Below are positions 8,104 through 15,957 of a DNA stretch of 59,357 nucleotides, in pieces (position 1 is the first letter of the stretch; the number at the start of each line of letters is the position of its first letter). The translations under genes and the position numbers were made by a program. Location of the stretch: NCBI GenBank assembly GCA_903900025.1, contig CAIULN010000027.1:1-59357 (forward strand). The letters run 5' to 3'. This DNA is from an uncultured Methanomicrobiales archaeon (lineage in GTDB: Archaea > Halobacteriota > Methanomicrobia > Methanomicrobiales > Methanospirillaceae). A model generated the notes under the pieces. That model did not search any database, was not told the origin of the DNA, and saw nothing but the letters and a program-made list of their open reading frames with translations.

Positions 8104-8620
8104 ACAGCAGCAGTTCCAGGTACGACTGGAGGATCGGCTCTCCCTCAACTCCCAACTCTTTTGCAATACGGGTAATCATGGTTGCTGCCCGGGTTGTATC
8201 GGTATCTGCGAGCACTTCAATCTCGACAAAGGTTCCCAGATTTTCCACATCGTCAAGGGCGACAGAGGCATTGGCATAATGGTACATCTCGCGCCATTTG
8301 TTCACCTCTGCACTTTTGACAAATCCAAGCCGGGCCAGGATATGTTCAAATACCTCTCCGGACTCAATGGCCGTGTTCAGCTCTTCGCGTGCCTTGAGCC
8401 CGAGGTCTTTTATTTTTGCACCCTTGTAGGTGACGACTGCGTTGCCCCCTGCATACCGCACCCGCAATGCTTCATCGGTTTTCGAAAAATCACGGTGCGG
8501 GGCATTATAATAGCTGTCGTGTTCGTGCACCCTGCCACAGAACTCAGCGTTGTGCTGCTGTAACTTCCTGCGCACGGGTTCCAGCGAATTAACGCGGACT
8601 TTTAATTCTATTTCCAGCAT
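8093..8620 (-). CDS. cyaB: CYTH-domain protein, class IV adenylate cyclase/thiamine-triphosphatase-like
   Basis: A 175-residue CYTH protein with the defining ExExK motif at the N-terminus (EIELK: Glu3, Glu5, Lys7). Alternating charged strands of the triphosphate tunnel follow: ALRVRY, AVVTYKG, REELNT, EIEVLADT. Family members bind triphosphate substrates with divalent metals. The annotation CyaB comes from bacterial class IV adenylate cyclases, but archaeal members may be triphosphatases. The choice between the two activities cannot be made from sequence. It is convergent with the phosphoesterase and divergent from the FKBP gene. Confidence 0.85.
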   Translation of the reverse strand: MLEIELKVRVNSLEPVRRKLQQHNAEFCGRVHEHDSYYNAPHRDFSKTDEALRVRYAGGNAVVTYKGAKIKDLGLKAREELNTAIESGEVFEHILARLGFVKSAEVNKWREMYHYANASVALDDVENLGTFVEIEVLADTDTTRAATMITRIAKELGVEGEPILQSYLELLLSRP

Positions 8621-8675
8621 GCCACTGCCACAGTTTTATCTGGTTTTGCTGCAATTTAATATAGTCAGGTGTTTT

Positions 8676-9353
8676 ATGCCGATAGAAGAAAGAGATTTTA
8701 TACAATTACACTATACAGGCAGCACAGAAGGCCGCATTTTTGATACAACCGATGAAGCGACCGCAAAAACTGCCGGCATCCACAGCGAGGCTGCGATCTA
8801 CGGGCCGGTTACGATCTGTGCCGGAAGCAAACACGTGATCCTCGGGCTTGATGAGGATCTCATCGGAAAGGATGTCGGGTATGAGGGCACGGTCACGGTT
8901 GCTCCACAGAAGGGATTTGGTGAACGCGATCCAAAAAGAATCCAGTCATTCCCAAAGAGCAGATTCAAGGAAAAACCTGTCCGGGGGCAGTCGATCAAGG
9001 TTGAGGATGTGGGCGAAGGAACCGTCGTCGATGTGATCGGAGCCCGCGTCATCATTGATTTCAATGCACCGCTTGCAGGAATGGTGCTCTCCTACACCTA
9101 TAAAATCGAGGAAAAGGTGGAAGATACTCTCGAGCAGATGAAGGGGCTCATCCGGCTCTACGCAGGAAGGGATATGGATGCATCGTTTGAAGATGGCAAA
9201 CTCACCATCAACCTTCCTGCGGGCATCACGTACGACCGCCGCTGGGTTCTCTGGCGCGGGAGGATCATCCACGAGGGCTTTGAGTTGATCAAGGACATTT
9301 CCGAGATTACGCTTATTGAAAACTTCAAGCGGCCGGAGAAGAAGGAAGAGTAA
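8676..9353 (+). CDS. FKBP-type peptidyl-prolyl isomerase, long archaeal SlyD-like form
   Basis: A 225-residue protein beginning MPIEERDFIQLHYTG. The N-terminal ~150 residues are an FKBP domain interrupted by an insert-in-flap domain, as in SlyD and the 26-kDa archaeal FKBPs: HVILGLDEDLIGKDVG, then GFGERDPKRIQSFP, then FNAPLAGMVLSYTYKI. The extra C-terminal ~75 residues mark the long archaeal class. The role is folding of nascent or stressed proteins in the cytoplasm. Start ATG 8676 has AGGTG (8668-8672) upstream; the longer frame reads back through the CYTH promoter. Confidence 0.92.
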   Translation: MPIEERDFIQLHYTGSTEGRIFDTTDEATAKTAGIHSEAAIYGPVTICAGSKHVILGLDEDLIGKDVGYEGTVTVAPQKGFGERDPKRIQSFPKSRFKEKPVRGQSIKVEDVGEGTVVDVIGARVIIDFNAPLAGMVLSYTYKIEEKVEDTLEQMKGLIRLYAGRDMDASFEDGKLTINLPAGITYDRRWVLWRGRIIHEGFELIKDISEITLIENFKRPEKKEE

Positions 9354-9556
9354 TTCAATAATCGTAGATTTTTTTTGATTATTTTTATTGAAATGTACTT
9401 TTTTGTCCTTTGATGTTGGAGTGGGAAGCGCTTTCATCCTGTCCCCGCTGCTTGGGCGTCCTCTGGAATGCGATAGTCTGTTGAACCGGTTGGCAGCAGA
9501 CACGTATACCCCCACTCCGCTCGCCGTTCATCTGCGAATATTGCGAATACGATGTA

Positions 9557-9602
9557 CATTTGATAGTCAAATGCACATCTGACCATCACATGGTCAATTG
9601 AC
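9557..9602. promoter_or_regulatory. Three adjacent palindromes, possible operator cluster
   Basis: CATTTGA-TAG-TCAAATG (9557-9573) and TGACCAT-CAC-ATGGTCA (9580-9596) are perfect 7-base inverted repeats with 3-base spacers, set 23 bases apart. The perfect 10-base palindrome GTCAATTGAC (9593-9602) overlaps the second. A TATA-like sequence begins four bases later. The spacing of about two helical turns fits a dimeric regulator binding on one face. The regulated transcript would run rightward into 9643-9708. Confidence 0.4.
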
Positions 9603-9642
9603 TGAAAAATTTATGTTTCCGACACAGCAAGGGAAGGGAAGG

Positions 9643-9708
9643 ATGGCTCTTATAAAAATTCCAGTCCGGAAATTTCTGTGTGTTATGAAAATCGTATTAT
9701 TGCCATAG
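9643..9708 (+). CDS. Possible 21-residue small protein
   Basis: ATG 9643 to TAG 9708 encodes MALIKIPVRKFLCVMKIVLL followed by Pro, a basic, hydrophobic peptide. It is preceded by a purine-rich run GGGAAGGGAAGG directly before the start, and a TATA-like run and palindromes upstream. The case for it is the promoter-like context, not homology. Confidence 0.2.
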   Translation: MALIKIPVRKFLCVMKIVLLP

Positions 9709-9775
9709 AGACGCATGACGACACGCGGATACCCCACCCTGAGTGCTGAATAGACAAGGGTTTAGTGTTTCGTTT

Positions 9776-9808
9776 CCACGTGAAATAACGTGAATGCGTA
9801 TCACGTGG
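9776..9808. repeat. Long inverted repeat CCACGTGA/TCACGTGG
   Basis: Eight-base arms (9776-9783 and 9801-9808) enclose a 17-base loop that contains a third, partial AACGTGA. It lies 220 bases past the 3' end of the leftward surface-protein gene and after the small ORF. It could be a terminator or a binding site; no T-run follows closely. Confidence 0.35.
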
Positions 9809-10028
9809 TTCCCGCCTGAATTCGTGGAGGATACGTTGTGTTGATGGTGCCGCCTGCACTGATGATGAGAATGTCTTCCTGCCTGTCGATAATTGCACGT
9901 GTACTGGTTGGAGCAAAACAGGGTTGGTGGTGGACGTTCTCCAATCAGGTCCCGTATTCGTAATCATTTTTGCGAACCAGGTTGTTACAAAACGGAATAA
10001 TGATCTGTTCCGGGCGTAAAAAATGGGT

Positions 10029-12158
10029 TTATCGTTTTCCGTTGTCACCCCTGTTTCCGTTGTTATCGTTGTCACCCTTGAAATGGTCGTCAAATAATTT
10101 CTTCTCACTATGTTGCCCCCACTCCTCAGTCTCGTCCCTGATGTTGGTCTTGAGGGTAAACACGCGTACTGAATCGCTGCCGCTGAAATCAAGGAGTTGT
10201 CCATCCGAGGATTTGACCGTCCCGGTGACCGTGAACTGTACGTTGTTCCCGACCTTCACATTCTGGAAATCCGCTGTCCTGAAGATCGCCCCGAATGTCT
10301 GCGGGAATAATTTCGAATACCGGAACAGGCGTATGGGGCGTATGGGGGTCAGGCGTATGGCAGAAACTCCCTGACAGGCAACGCTCCCATCCACAACATC
10401 ATTCGCATTGTACTGTTTCGGGAGTGTGATGAATGCGATGAACGTGCCTTTGCTCTTGAGGTTGATCATATTGGGGACGATATTCACCTTCCATGTCATA
10501 GGTGCGTTGAAGTTGAAGGTGACGGTCGCCACATTCGAGTCTTCCAGACCATCATTCGCCTTGTAGGTGAAGGTGTCTTTTTGCCCGGTGAAACCAGCTT
10601 TCGGGGTGTATTTGAAGGAGCCGTCAGGATTCAGGACGAGCGTACCACCAGAGGCAGGACCACTGACCATTACCGCAGTGAGTTTGAGTTTGTCGCCCAC
10701 GTCCGCGTCCGTGTCATTCGCAAGGACGCCCAGCGCAGCGCTAACAGTGAGGGGAGTCTTTCCATCCATTTTGTACCAGTCATCGTTGGCGACGGGTGGA
10801 TGATTGACATTGACGGTTACCGTTGTTTTGTTTGTAGCATCGTAATTATCCGTGAGGGTGAGTGTCACGACATATGGTCCCGGTGTGGTGGTAAATGTAT
10901 GTGTCACATCTTCCCCTTGTGTAGGTACTATGACACCGTTATCCCCGAACCGCCAGCTGTATTCCAGCGGCTTCTTCTCTTCTGGATCATACGAACCGAC
11001 ACTCGAGAATGTCAGGGTTGTGCCACCAATGATTCTATTGTCATCAGTCAGGACTGCGGGCGGGACTGTTGAGACTGAGACAACCACAACAGGGGGTTCG
11101 TTCTGGAACACCGGCGGGGCGGCGATTGCAACGCGAGCTCCTGATGGATCACCAGTATACTCATTAATGAAAGTAAATTGCGGAATACCATTAATATCAT
11201 TACCATCATTCCGGCCTACGATAACGGAATACTGCTTACCTTCAATGGGGAGATTCGAAGCGACGAGATCCTGGTCCCCGTCACTATCCAGATCGTAGTT
11301 GTCAACCGGTGACATTGGGGATATCAGATCCACTCCAAACCTCTTCGCAAATGTGAATCTGCCAAATTCATCCTGTTGGTAGAAATCAAATCCGTTAGCA
11401 CTTGTTGCGATAAGATCAACCTTTAAATCACCATCGAAATCTGCTGCAGTTATTCCATAATACGGTGTTTCATACGCTGTTTGGAATGACGTGGTGGTGA
11501 ACCCCCCGTTTCCGTTGCCAAGGTTCACAGTTATATAATACGGTGGACCGTCAGAATTTTGGGCAACGACGAAATCAGCGTAGCCATCATGATTGATATC
11601 CGCAGCATCCGCACCGAACGATGATAGAGGCGAAGCGTAGGCGACGTCAGATACAGACTTTTCAAAAGCGCCATCACCTAGGTTCTTATATACCCCCACA
11701 TCCCGGCTGCCATAGCCCACCATTACAAAGTCGTCACGACCATCGGGATCGAAAACTTTGCCATAGAAACTGGCAACCGGCATGTCAGCAGGGTAATCAC
11801 CGGCTGACCACTCTCCGACCTTGTCCGGCCCTTGGAAATCCCTCCCGGGATTTTTTAGTGTATACAAGTTGATCTGTTTTAAAGGACCGCCCGTGAATCC
11901 CGTTCCGACAACAAAATCGTAATACTCATCGTTGGTAAAGTTCCCGATACCGGCCCCGTACGTGTTTGATGTCTGTAGGCTATCGATGAACGTCTGGGGT
12001 CCGAGTGGGTCTGTTCCATCGCCTGTACTTTCGAGATAATAGATATTCCCCTGGTCATCGAGTGTCACGATGTACACTGCGGGTCCCGCAGCGGCCACAA
12101 TAGCGACCAGCAGGACGATGACCATGAGTAATCCAACAAATCGTACGTGTGCTCTCAT
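10029..12158 (-). CDS. Secreted surface protein with FG-GAP, PKD and cadherin-like repeats
   Basis: A 709-residue exported protein. Residues ~8-24 are a hydrophobic signal segment ending AAAGP. The first ~330 residues carry repeated FG-GAP/VCBS units with calcium-loop signatures (DINHDGYADF, DFDGDLKVDL, DLDSDGDQDL), predicted to fold as a beta-propeller. A PKD domain follows (SVGSYDPEEKKPLEYSWRFGDNG). Next comes a tandem-95/cadherin-like Ig domain (HPPVANDDWY, LANDTDADVGD, DGSFKYTPKAGFTG, DTFTYKANDG) and a further beta domain. The tail is Asp/Asn/Gly/Lys-rich and has no membrane anchor. A cell-envelope or adhesion role is inferred. It is transcribed alone. Confidence 0.88.
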   Translation of the reverse strand: MRAHVRFVGLLMVIVLLVAIVAAAGPAVYIVTLDDQGNIYYLESTGDGTDPLGPQTFIDSLQTSNTYGAGIGNFTNDEYYDFVVGTGFTGGPLKQINLYTLKNPGRDFQGPDKVGEWSAGDYPADMPVASFYGKVFDPDGRDDFVMVGYGSRDVGVYKNLGDGAFEKSVSDVAYASPLSSFGADAADINHDGYADFVVAQNSDGPPYYITVNLGNGNGGFTTTSFQTAYETPYYGITAADFDGDLKVDLIATSANGFDFYQQDEFGRFTFAKRFGVDLISPMSPVDNYDLDSDGDQDLVASNLPIEGKQYSVIVGRNDGNDINGIPQFTFINEYTGDPSGARVAIAAPPVFQNEPPVVVVSVSTVPPAVLTDDNRIIGGTTLTFSSVGSYDPEEKKPLEYSWRFGDNGVIVPTQGEDVTHTFTTTPGPYVVTLTLTDNYDATNKTTVTVNVNHPPVANDDWYKMDGKTPLTVSAALGVLANDTDADVGDKLKLTAVMVSGPASGGTLVLNPDGSFKYTPKAGFTGQKDTFTYKANDGLEDSNVATVTFNFNAPMTWKVNIVPNMINLKSKGTFIAFITLPKQYNANDVVDGSVACQGVSAIRLTPIRPIRLFRYSKLFPQTFGAIFRTADFQNVKVGNNVQFTVTGTVKSSDGQLLDFSGSDSVRVFTLKTNIRDETEEWGQHSEKKLFDDHFKGDNDNNGNRGDNGKR

Positions 12159-12539
12159 AAAAATGCACTTATGGAAAATGTCTTTCGTACATAATAGACA
12201 TTTCGCATGTTTCAGAACCTGTATTATTAAGTTTTCTAGCTTTCTGGACTCAGATAATTGAGTTTCTCAGGTTTCCGAACAGATTATGAATATTCGGTGA
12301 CGTGCCAGAACTTTGTAGTAAGAGCCCCTTTTTTTATACTAAGATATACCCTGCTGCATCATCCAATGACTTGAAAAGAATACTGCACAGCGACCGTGAG
12401 ATCTCCCCGCAAACGGATTTTTGCCACTTGAGAGAGGAAAGAAGGAAAAAAAGAAGAAAAAAGAGAACAAATTCCTTTTTTCCATCCCATATACCAACTC
12501 ATCTCCAGAAGAAACAGGTAAAAAATCCAACCGCGCACT
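12159..12539. other. 381-base gap upstream of the surface-protein gene
   Basis: AT-rich sequence holding the upstream region of the leftward surface-protein gene and, at 12440-12490, purine-rich sequence that on the minus strand gives T-runs suited to terminating the pelota-end transcript. I see no gene; the short open frames on both strands are low-complexity Lys/Phe-rich translation. Confidence 0.4.
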
Positions 12540-13568
12540 TTACCCGTGCAGTTTGTACCGCAGCAGCGCTGCAATCCCGCCCAAAGCGTCCAGCCGTTCA
12601 CCGGGTTCGAAGCTGCCCGAAAGCACGATGATCTTTGAGCGCATTTTTTCCGCTTTTTCGATCAGATGCTGCACGGTAGTATCGTGCAGCATCGTGTCAG
12701 TGATCAGCACCTGTTCTGTGGCACCGAAATCGATTGCATCTGATACCTCCTGCATGCCGTATGCCACCGGACCGTTCCGGGAGATCCGCAGAAGGACTTC
12801 TTCCACCACCTTCACTTCCCGTGCGAGCTGGAGGTCGCCAATCAGTTTCTCGAGGGTGCCAAGCCCGATGACTTCCTGGACTGCACCCCGCCCGATGCGC
12901 CGGGTCTCGATAACGACAGCACGCCCTGATGCGGCACTCTGGCGGCTCTTTGCAAATTTCACAAAATCGTCTTTGACAAATCCGGGACCGGCGATGATGA
13001 CCGGCCCGGTAATGTCGGACAGGTAACCGAGCACCTGCTCAAAGAATCCCTGCCGGGAGTTCTCCTCCGCGCCTTTGCCACTTCCCATCGTGATGGACAC
13101 AACACTTTCCGGCCCGTACTGGCGGAGACGGAAGAGCTCTGCTTCCCCCTCCTCAATGGTCAGGATATGGATGACACCATACACGGAGGCCTGCACTGCA
13201 CGGTCGATCCGCTCGAAATCGACCTGTTTCCAGGCCCTGACAACTGAGATTTCATACCCGGTACCGACATTGAAGGTGTGGTGGGCACCCACGTCAACGC
13301 CGTGTTCGATGATGCCGCTGATCCGCAACCGGACTGCATGCACAGAAAACTCCACACGCTCGATCCGTACTCCGAGCCGCACCGGTCGCTTCTCCACCTT
13401 TTCAGGACGGATCTTGTCCGTCACGGCGGCAACGCTGCGCAGTGTTGTGGCAAAGACAAGGTCACCGGCTGCGATCAGGTGCCGGAGGTGCCAGAGGTCG
13501 TCGATGCTCTCGGGCAGCAGGCGGATCTCGCCAAAATTCCCCCTCAGTTCGCCGGTCTCTGCTTTCAT
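12540..13568 (-). CDS. pelA: mRNA surveillance protein pelota
   Basis: A 342-residue eRF1-like factor close to the usual ~350. The N-terminal Sm-like domain has the pelota pattern (GEIRLLPESIDDLWHLRHLI, then GDLVFATTLRS). The central and C-terminal eRF1-2/3-like domains follow (ITGPVIIAGPGFVKDDF and IDFGATEQVLITDTML). The GGQ motif of true release factors is absent, as expected. Pelota enters stalled ribosomes with aEF1A and, with ABCE1, splits them. Its start overlaps the stop of the upstream rqcH by four bases, so the two rescue factors are co-expressed. Confidence 0.95.
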   Translation of the reverse strand: MKAETGELRGNFGEIRLLPESIDDLWHLRHLIAAGDLVFATTLRSVAAVTDKIRPEKVEKRPVRLGVRIERVEFSVHAVRLRISGIIEHGVDVGAHHTFNVGTGYEISVVRAWKQVDFERIDRAVQASVYGVIHILTIEEGEAELFRLRQYGPESVVSITMGSGKGAEENSRQGFFEQVLGYLSDITGPVIIAGPGFVKDDFVKFAKSRQSAASGRAVVIETRRIGRGAVQEVIGLGTLEKLIGDLQLAREVKVVEEVLLRISRNGPVAYGMQEVSDAIDFGATEQVLITDTMLHDTTVQHLIEKAEKMRSKIIVLSGSFEPGERLDALGGIAALLRYKLHG

Positions 13569-15451
13569 GCCTCACCTGCAATGTCCGAGCCGCCCGGCGG
13601 GACAAACGCTGCAACCGCTTCGGTGTTGAGGATCCCGCGCATCCCTTTGAACTCTTCGTCCGGAAATTTTCCTTTCAGGAGACGAAGAACCTTTTTTGCC
13701 ACATCATTGGGTTCGAACTGCCCGGGCTTAAGTTCCACATACGACTTTGCATTCTTCCTTATGGAGGATACAGGACCCCCGATCACCGCTGCCTGCGGTT
13801 CGAGCTGCAGCCCGATGGCGATACCCAGCGGCACATCCCGATACCAGGTACGTTCACCCCTCACGATAAATGAGCCGCGTGAGACATATTCCCCGTGCTC
13901 GGGCGTCTTGCTCACCTGGGGAGGGACTGCACTATATACATCTGCGGAGAAGTGCCCGCTGCGCCAAGCACCGGAATACGATGCAGCGAACTGTGCGACC
14001 TCATCCACCTGTCCGGTCTTTCCTTTCACGATCACGACGCTCGCCCCATGCACATCTGCATGAACAAAGAGGTCTCCCCCCGCCATGTACTTCTTGACCA
14101 GTTCTTCGTTCTGGCCCGCATCCCTTCCCCCAAGCACAACGACCCCATCGCTGGTTACAAACCAGCGGAACCTGTGATACCACTGTTTCTTGAGCGGGCG
14201 GATGTCGCGTTTTGCTGTTCTCTTTTTGAAGAGGGGTTTTGCCATTGCAGCAAGGGCCCCTTCTTTCTTGCGCCGGAATTTTTTTATCTCATCGTAATAC
14301 CTCCCGGCATTCTGTTCAACGCTGTCGTTCACGTGGATCATCACCCTGTCGGAAATGTCAAGTTCTACGGCAGCCTGCTCCGGGTGAACAGAGATGATCT
14401 TCTGTGCAATGCTGCCGGGATGTGCCTGCAGGATCGCTGCTATCTCCTGCCACGACCGGGTTTTGCTCTCTTTTCTGAGGGTTGCGATCACATCGGCAAC
14501 AAGCTGGTAGTTCTCATAGATGGCGGCGACGATCCTTTCTGCTTTCGCAATCCGGGCATCAAACTTTTTCACCGCTGCCTCCTGATGGCGCCGGATAAGC
14601 TCGTCTTTTGGGATCTTTTCTTTGGATGTTTGTCTGATCTCTGCTCGTGTCATCGGATAGAATGCATCAAGGGCTTTACAAAAGCTGGAATACTGCCCTT
14701 CCTGACCGGGTCCTCCAAGAGAGAGCGGTTCACATGACTTTTCAGAGATGATTGATGCCTGTTCGCTGTGGACACGGTCAAAGAGTGTTTGTATCGCGGC
14801 ATAGACGGGGGCAGGATCAACGTCCCGCGCCGGCAGACTTTTGTCAACTCCGGCTTTCTGGCAGATATATTCTGCATACGTACCTCCCAGCATGCACCCG
14901 ATTGCGAGCGCCCGGACAAGGTCCCGCTCATCCGATTTGAGAAATGCATTAAAATCGTTTTCTGATGCAGTTGGATCTGCACCGCTCATCACATACCGTG
15001 CGCCGGGCACGACATCGCGTTCCTTGAAACGGTGGTGGCGGAGCGGCTGGATGATCGAGTACTGCTCGTCAGTCAGCACCACATTTCCCTCATCATAGAG
15101 CTCGATGATAAGGTGGTAGGTGAGGTCGTGTTTCCCGACATCAAAAATAAGGATACGCTCAAGACCGTGCTGGCGGATATCGAGCACCTTGCCCCCGCCG
15201 ATGTGTTTTCGCAGCAGCATTGCGAAGTGCGGCGGGTTTTTCGGGGGCTGCGGCAGTTCACTGACAAGGTGAGCCCTGCGCCCCGCCTCAATGATCAGCT
15301 GGTATTTTGCATGGTGCTGCCCGTTCAGCCGAATCCCCATCGTGCGTCCATCAAACTGGTAGATTTTGTCCACCCAGAGCGGGAGCTTTTTGCACAGCTC
15401 AATAACCACCGCTTTTACGTCAATCCCGCTCATTCCCTGTACTGTTGCCAT
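13565..15451 (-). CDS. rqcH: RqcH, ribosome quality-control factor (NFACT family)
   Basis: A 628-residue homolog of Rqc2/NEMF/Tae2. The N-terminal NFACT-N domain opens MATVQGMSGIDVKAVVIEL and includes HLIIELYDEGNVVLTDE. A helix-hairpin-helix part and a long central charged coiled coil (about 280-400) follow. The NFACT-R domain has WYHRFRWFVTSDGVVVLGGR and GDLFVHADVHGASVVIVKG. In bacteria and probably archaea, RqcH binds obstructed 50S subunits with peptidyl-tRNA and adds alanine tails for degradation. It leads an operon with pelA, and its promoter region faces the EMC6-like/ABCE1 genes. An older label for the family is fibronectin-binding protein, which is misleading. Confidence 0.93.
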   Translation of the reverse strand: MATVQGMSGIDVKAVVIELCKKLPLWVDKIYQFDGRTMGIRLNGQHHAKYQLIIEAGRRAHLVSELPQPPKNPPHFAMLLRKHIGGGKVLDIRQHGLERILIFDVGKHDLTYHLIIELYDEGNVVLTDEQYSIIQPLRHHRFKERDVVPGARYVMSGADPTASENDFNAFLKSDERDLVRALAIGCMLGGTYAEYICQKAGVDKSLPARDVDPAPVYAAIQTLFDRVHSEQASIISEKSCEPLSLGGPGQEGQYSSFCKALDAFYPMTRAEIRQTSKEKIPKDELIRRHQEAAVKKFDARIAKAERIVAAIYENYQLVADVIATLRKESKTRSWQEIAAILQAHPGSIAQKIISVHPEQAAVELDISDRVMIHVNDSVEQNAGRYYDEIKKFRRKKEGALAAMAKPLFKKRTAKRDIRPLKKQWYHRFRWFVTSDGVVVLGGRDAGQNEELVKKYMAGGDLFVHADVHGASVVIVKGKTGQVDEVAQFAASYSGAWRSGHFSADVYSAVPPQVSKTPEHGEYVSRGSFIVRGERTWYRDVPLGIAIGLQLEPQAAVIGGPVSSIRKNAKSYVELKPGQFEPNDVAKKVLRLLKGKFPDEEFKGMRGILNTEAVAAFVPPGGSDIAGEA

Positions 15452-15576
15452 CGTTCTACCAGACTATTGTGCGGCTCAGGGACGCACACAATCCACCTGA
15501 GAGGGGTGTTCCCCCGAACATACTAAATTACATATGGCATGCGCACTAAAAAATAAGTCTACTGGTGGATTTTCTG

Positions 15577-15951
15577 ATGAGCGAGGATCTGGAAAAAGGG
15601 CAGCCCCCGGTATCAAAAAAGGCAAAAACCAGGGCTGAAAAACAGGCAGAACATATCGAACGGATCAAACGGACGCTCGTCGCGAGCCTCCTGGGAATAC
15701 TTTCCGGGGCCCTGTCCTTTTTGTCCGGCGGAGTCCCGGACGCACACGGGCTCCAGAATAACGGACCCCTCGCATTCATGATCATGCTCGCCGGTATTGT
15801 CCTTCAGAAGCATGTCTTTGTACTCCTTCGCATGGACACGTCAAAACTCGGGGCAAAGGACTGGTTCTATCAGGGGTTCATGACGTTTGCCCTCTGGTTC
15901 ATGACATGGACGATCCTGCTCAGCTCGCCGCGCGGCACGCTCATCTTTTGA
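15577..15951 (+). CDS. EMC6-like small membrane protein
   Basis: A 124-residue protein beginning MSEDLEKGQPPVSKK. A charged N-terminal part (about 1-35) precedes three hydrophobic helices. This resembles the archaeal EMC6-like family, relatives of the ER membrane complex subunit and the Oxa1-insertase partner. The assignment rests on length, topology and my recollection of this gene next to ABCE1 in other archaea, so it is moderate. The start at ATG 15577 has GGTGGA (15564-15569) at good spacing; the GTG at 15565 would remove that site. ABCE1 begins seven bases after its stop. Confidence 0.55.
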   Translation: MSEDLEKGQPPVSKKAKTRAEKQAEHIERIKRTLVASLLGILSGALSFLSGGVPDAHGLQNNGPLAFMIMLAGIVLQKHVFVLLRMDTSKLGAKDWFYQGFMTFALWFMTWTILLSSPRGTLIF

Positions 15952-15957
15952 TCACCC

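Larger units (their letters stand above)
9354..10028. other. 675-base gap: T-rich terminator, palindrome cluster, small ORF
   Basis: No confident gene. A T-rich stretch just after the FKBP stop (9369-9390) looks like a terminator. Clustered palindromes lie at 9557-9602, followed by a TATA-like run (AAAAATTTATG, 9606-9616), a purine-rich ribosome-site-like stretch (9631-9642) and a 21-codon ORF. A long hairpin is at 9776-9808. Longer open frames here lack family resemblance. Confidence 0.5.

Noticed and set aside
9557-9808. Inverted repeats considered as insertion-sequence ends or an attachment site
   Set aside because: No transposase or integrase, no target duplication, and arms too short and different in sequence.
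9683-10204. 173-codon minus-strand frame beside the surface-protein gene
   Set aside because: It overlaps the end of the surface protein in another frame and reads through the inverted repeat; no family resemblance.
12302-12631. 109-codon plus-strand frame upstream of pelA's end
   Set aside because: Lys/Arg string from purine-rich sequence and antisense of pelA at its end.
13278-14737. Plus-strand frames of 261 and 280 codons over pelA and rqcH
   Set aside because: Antisense shadows; the minus-strand genes have clear family motifs throughout.
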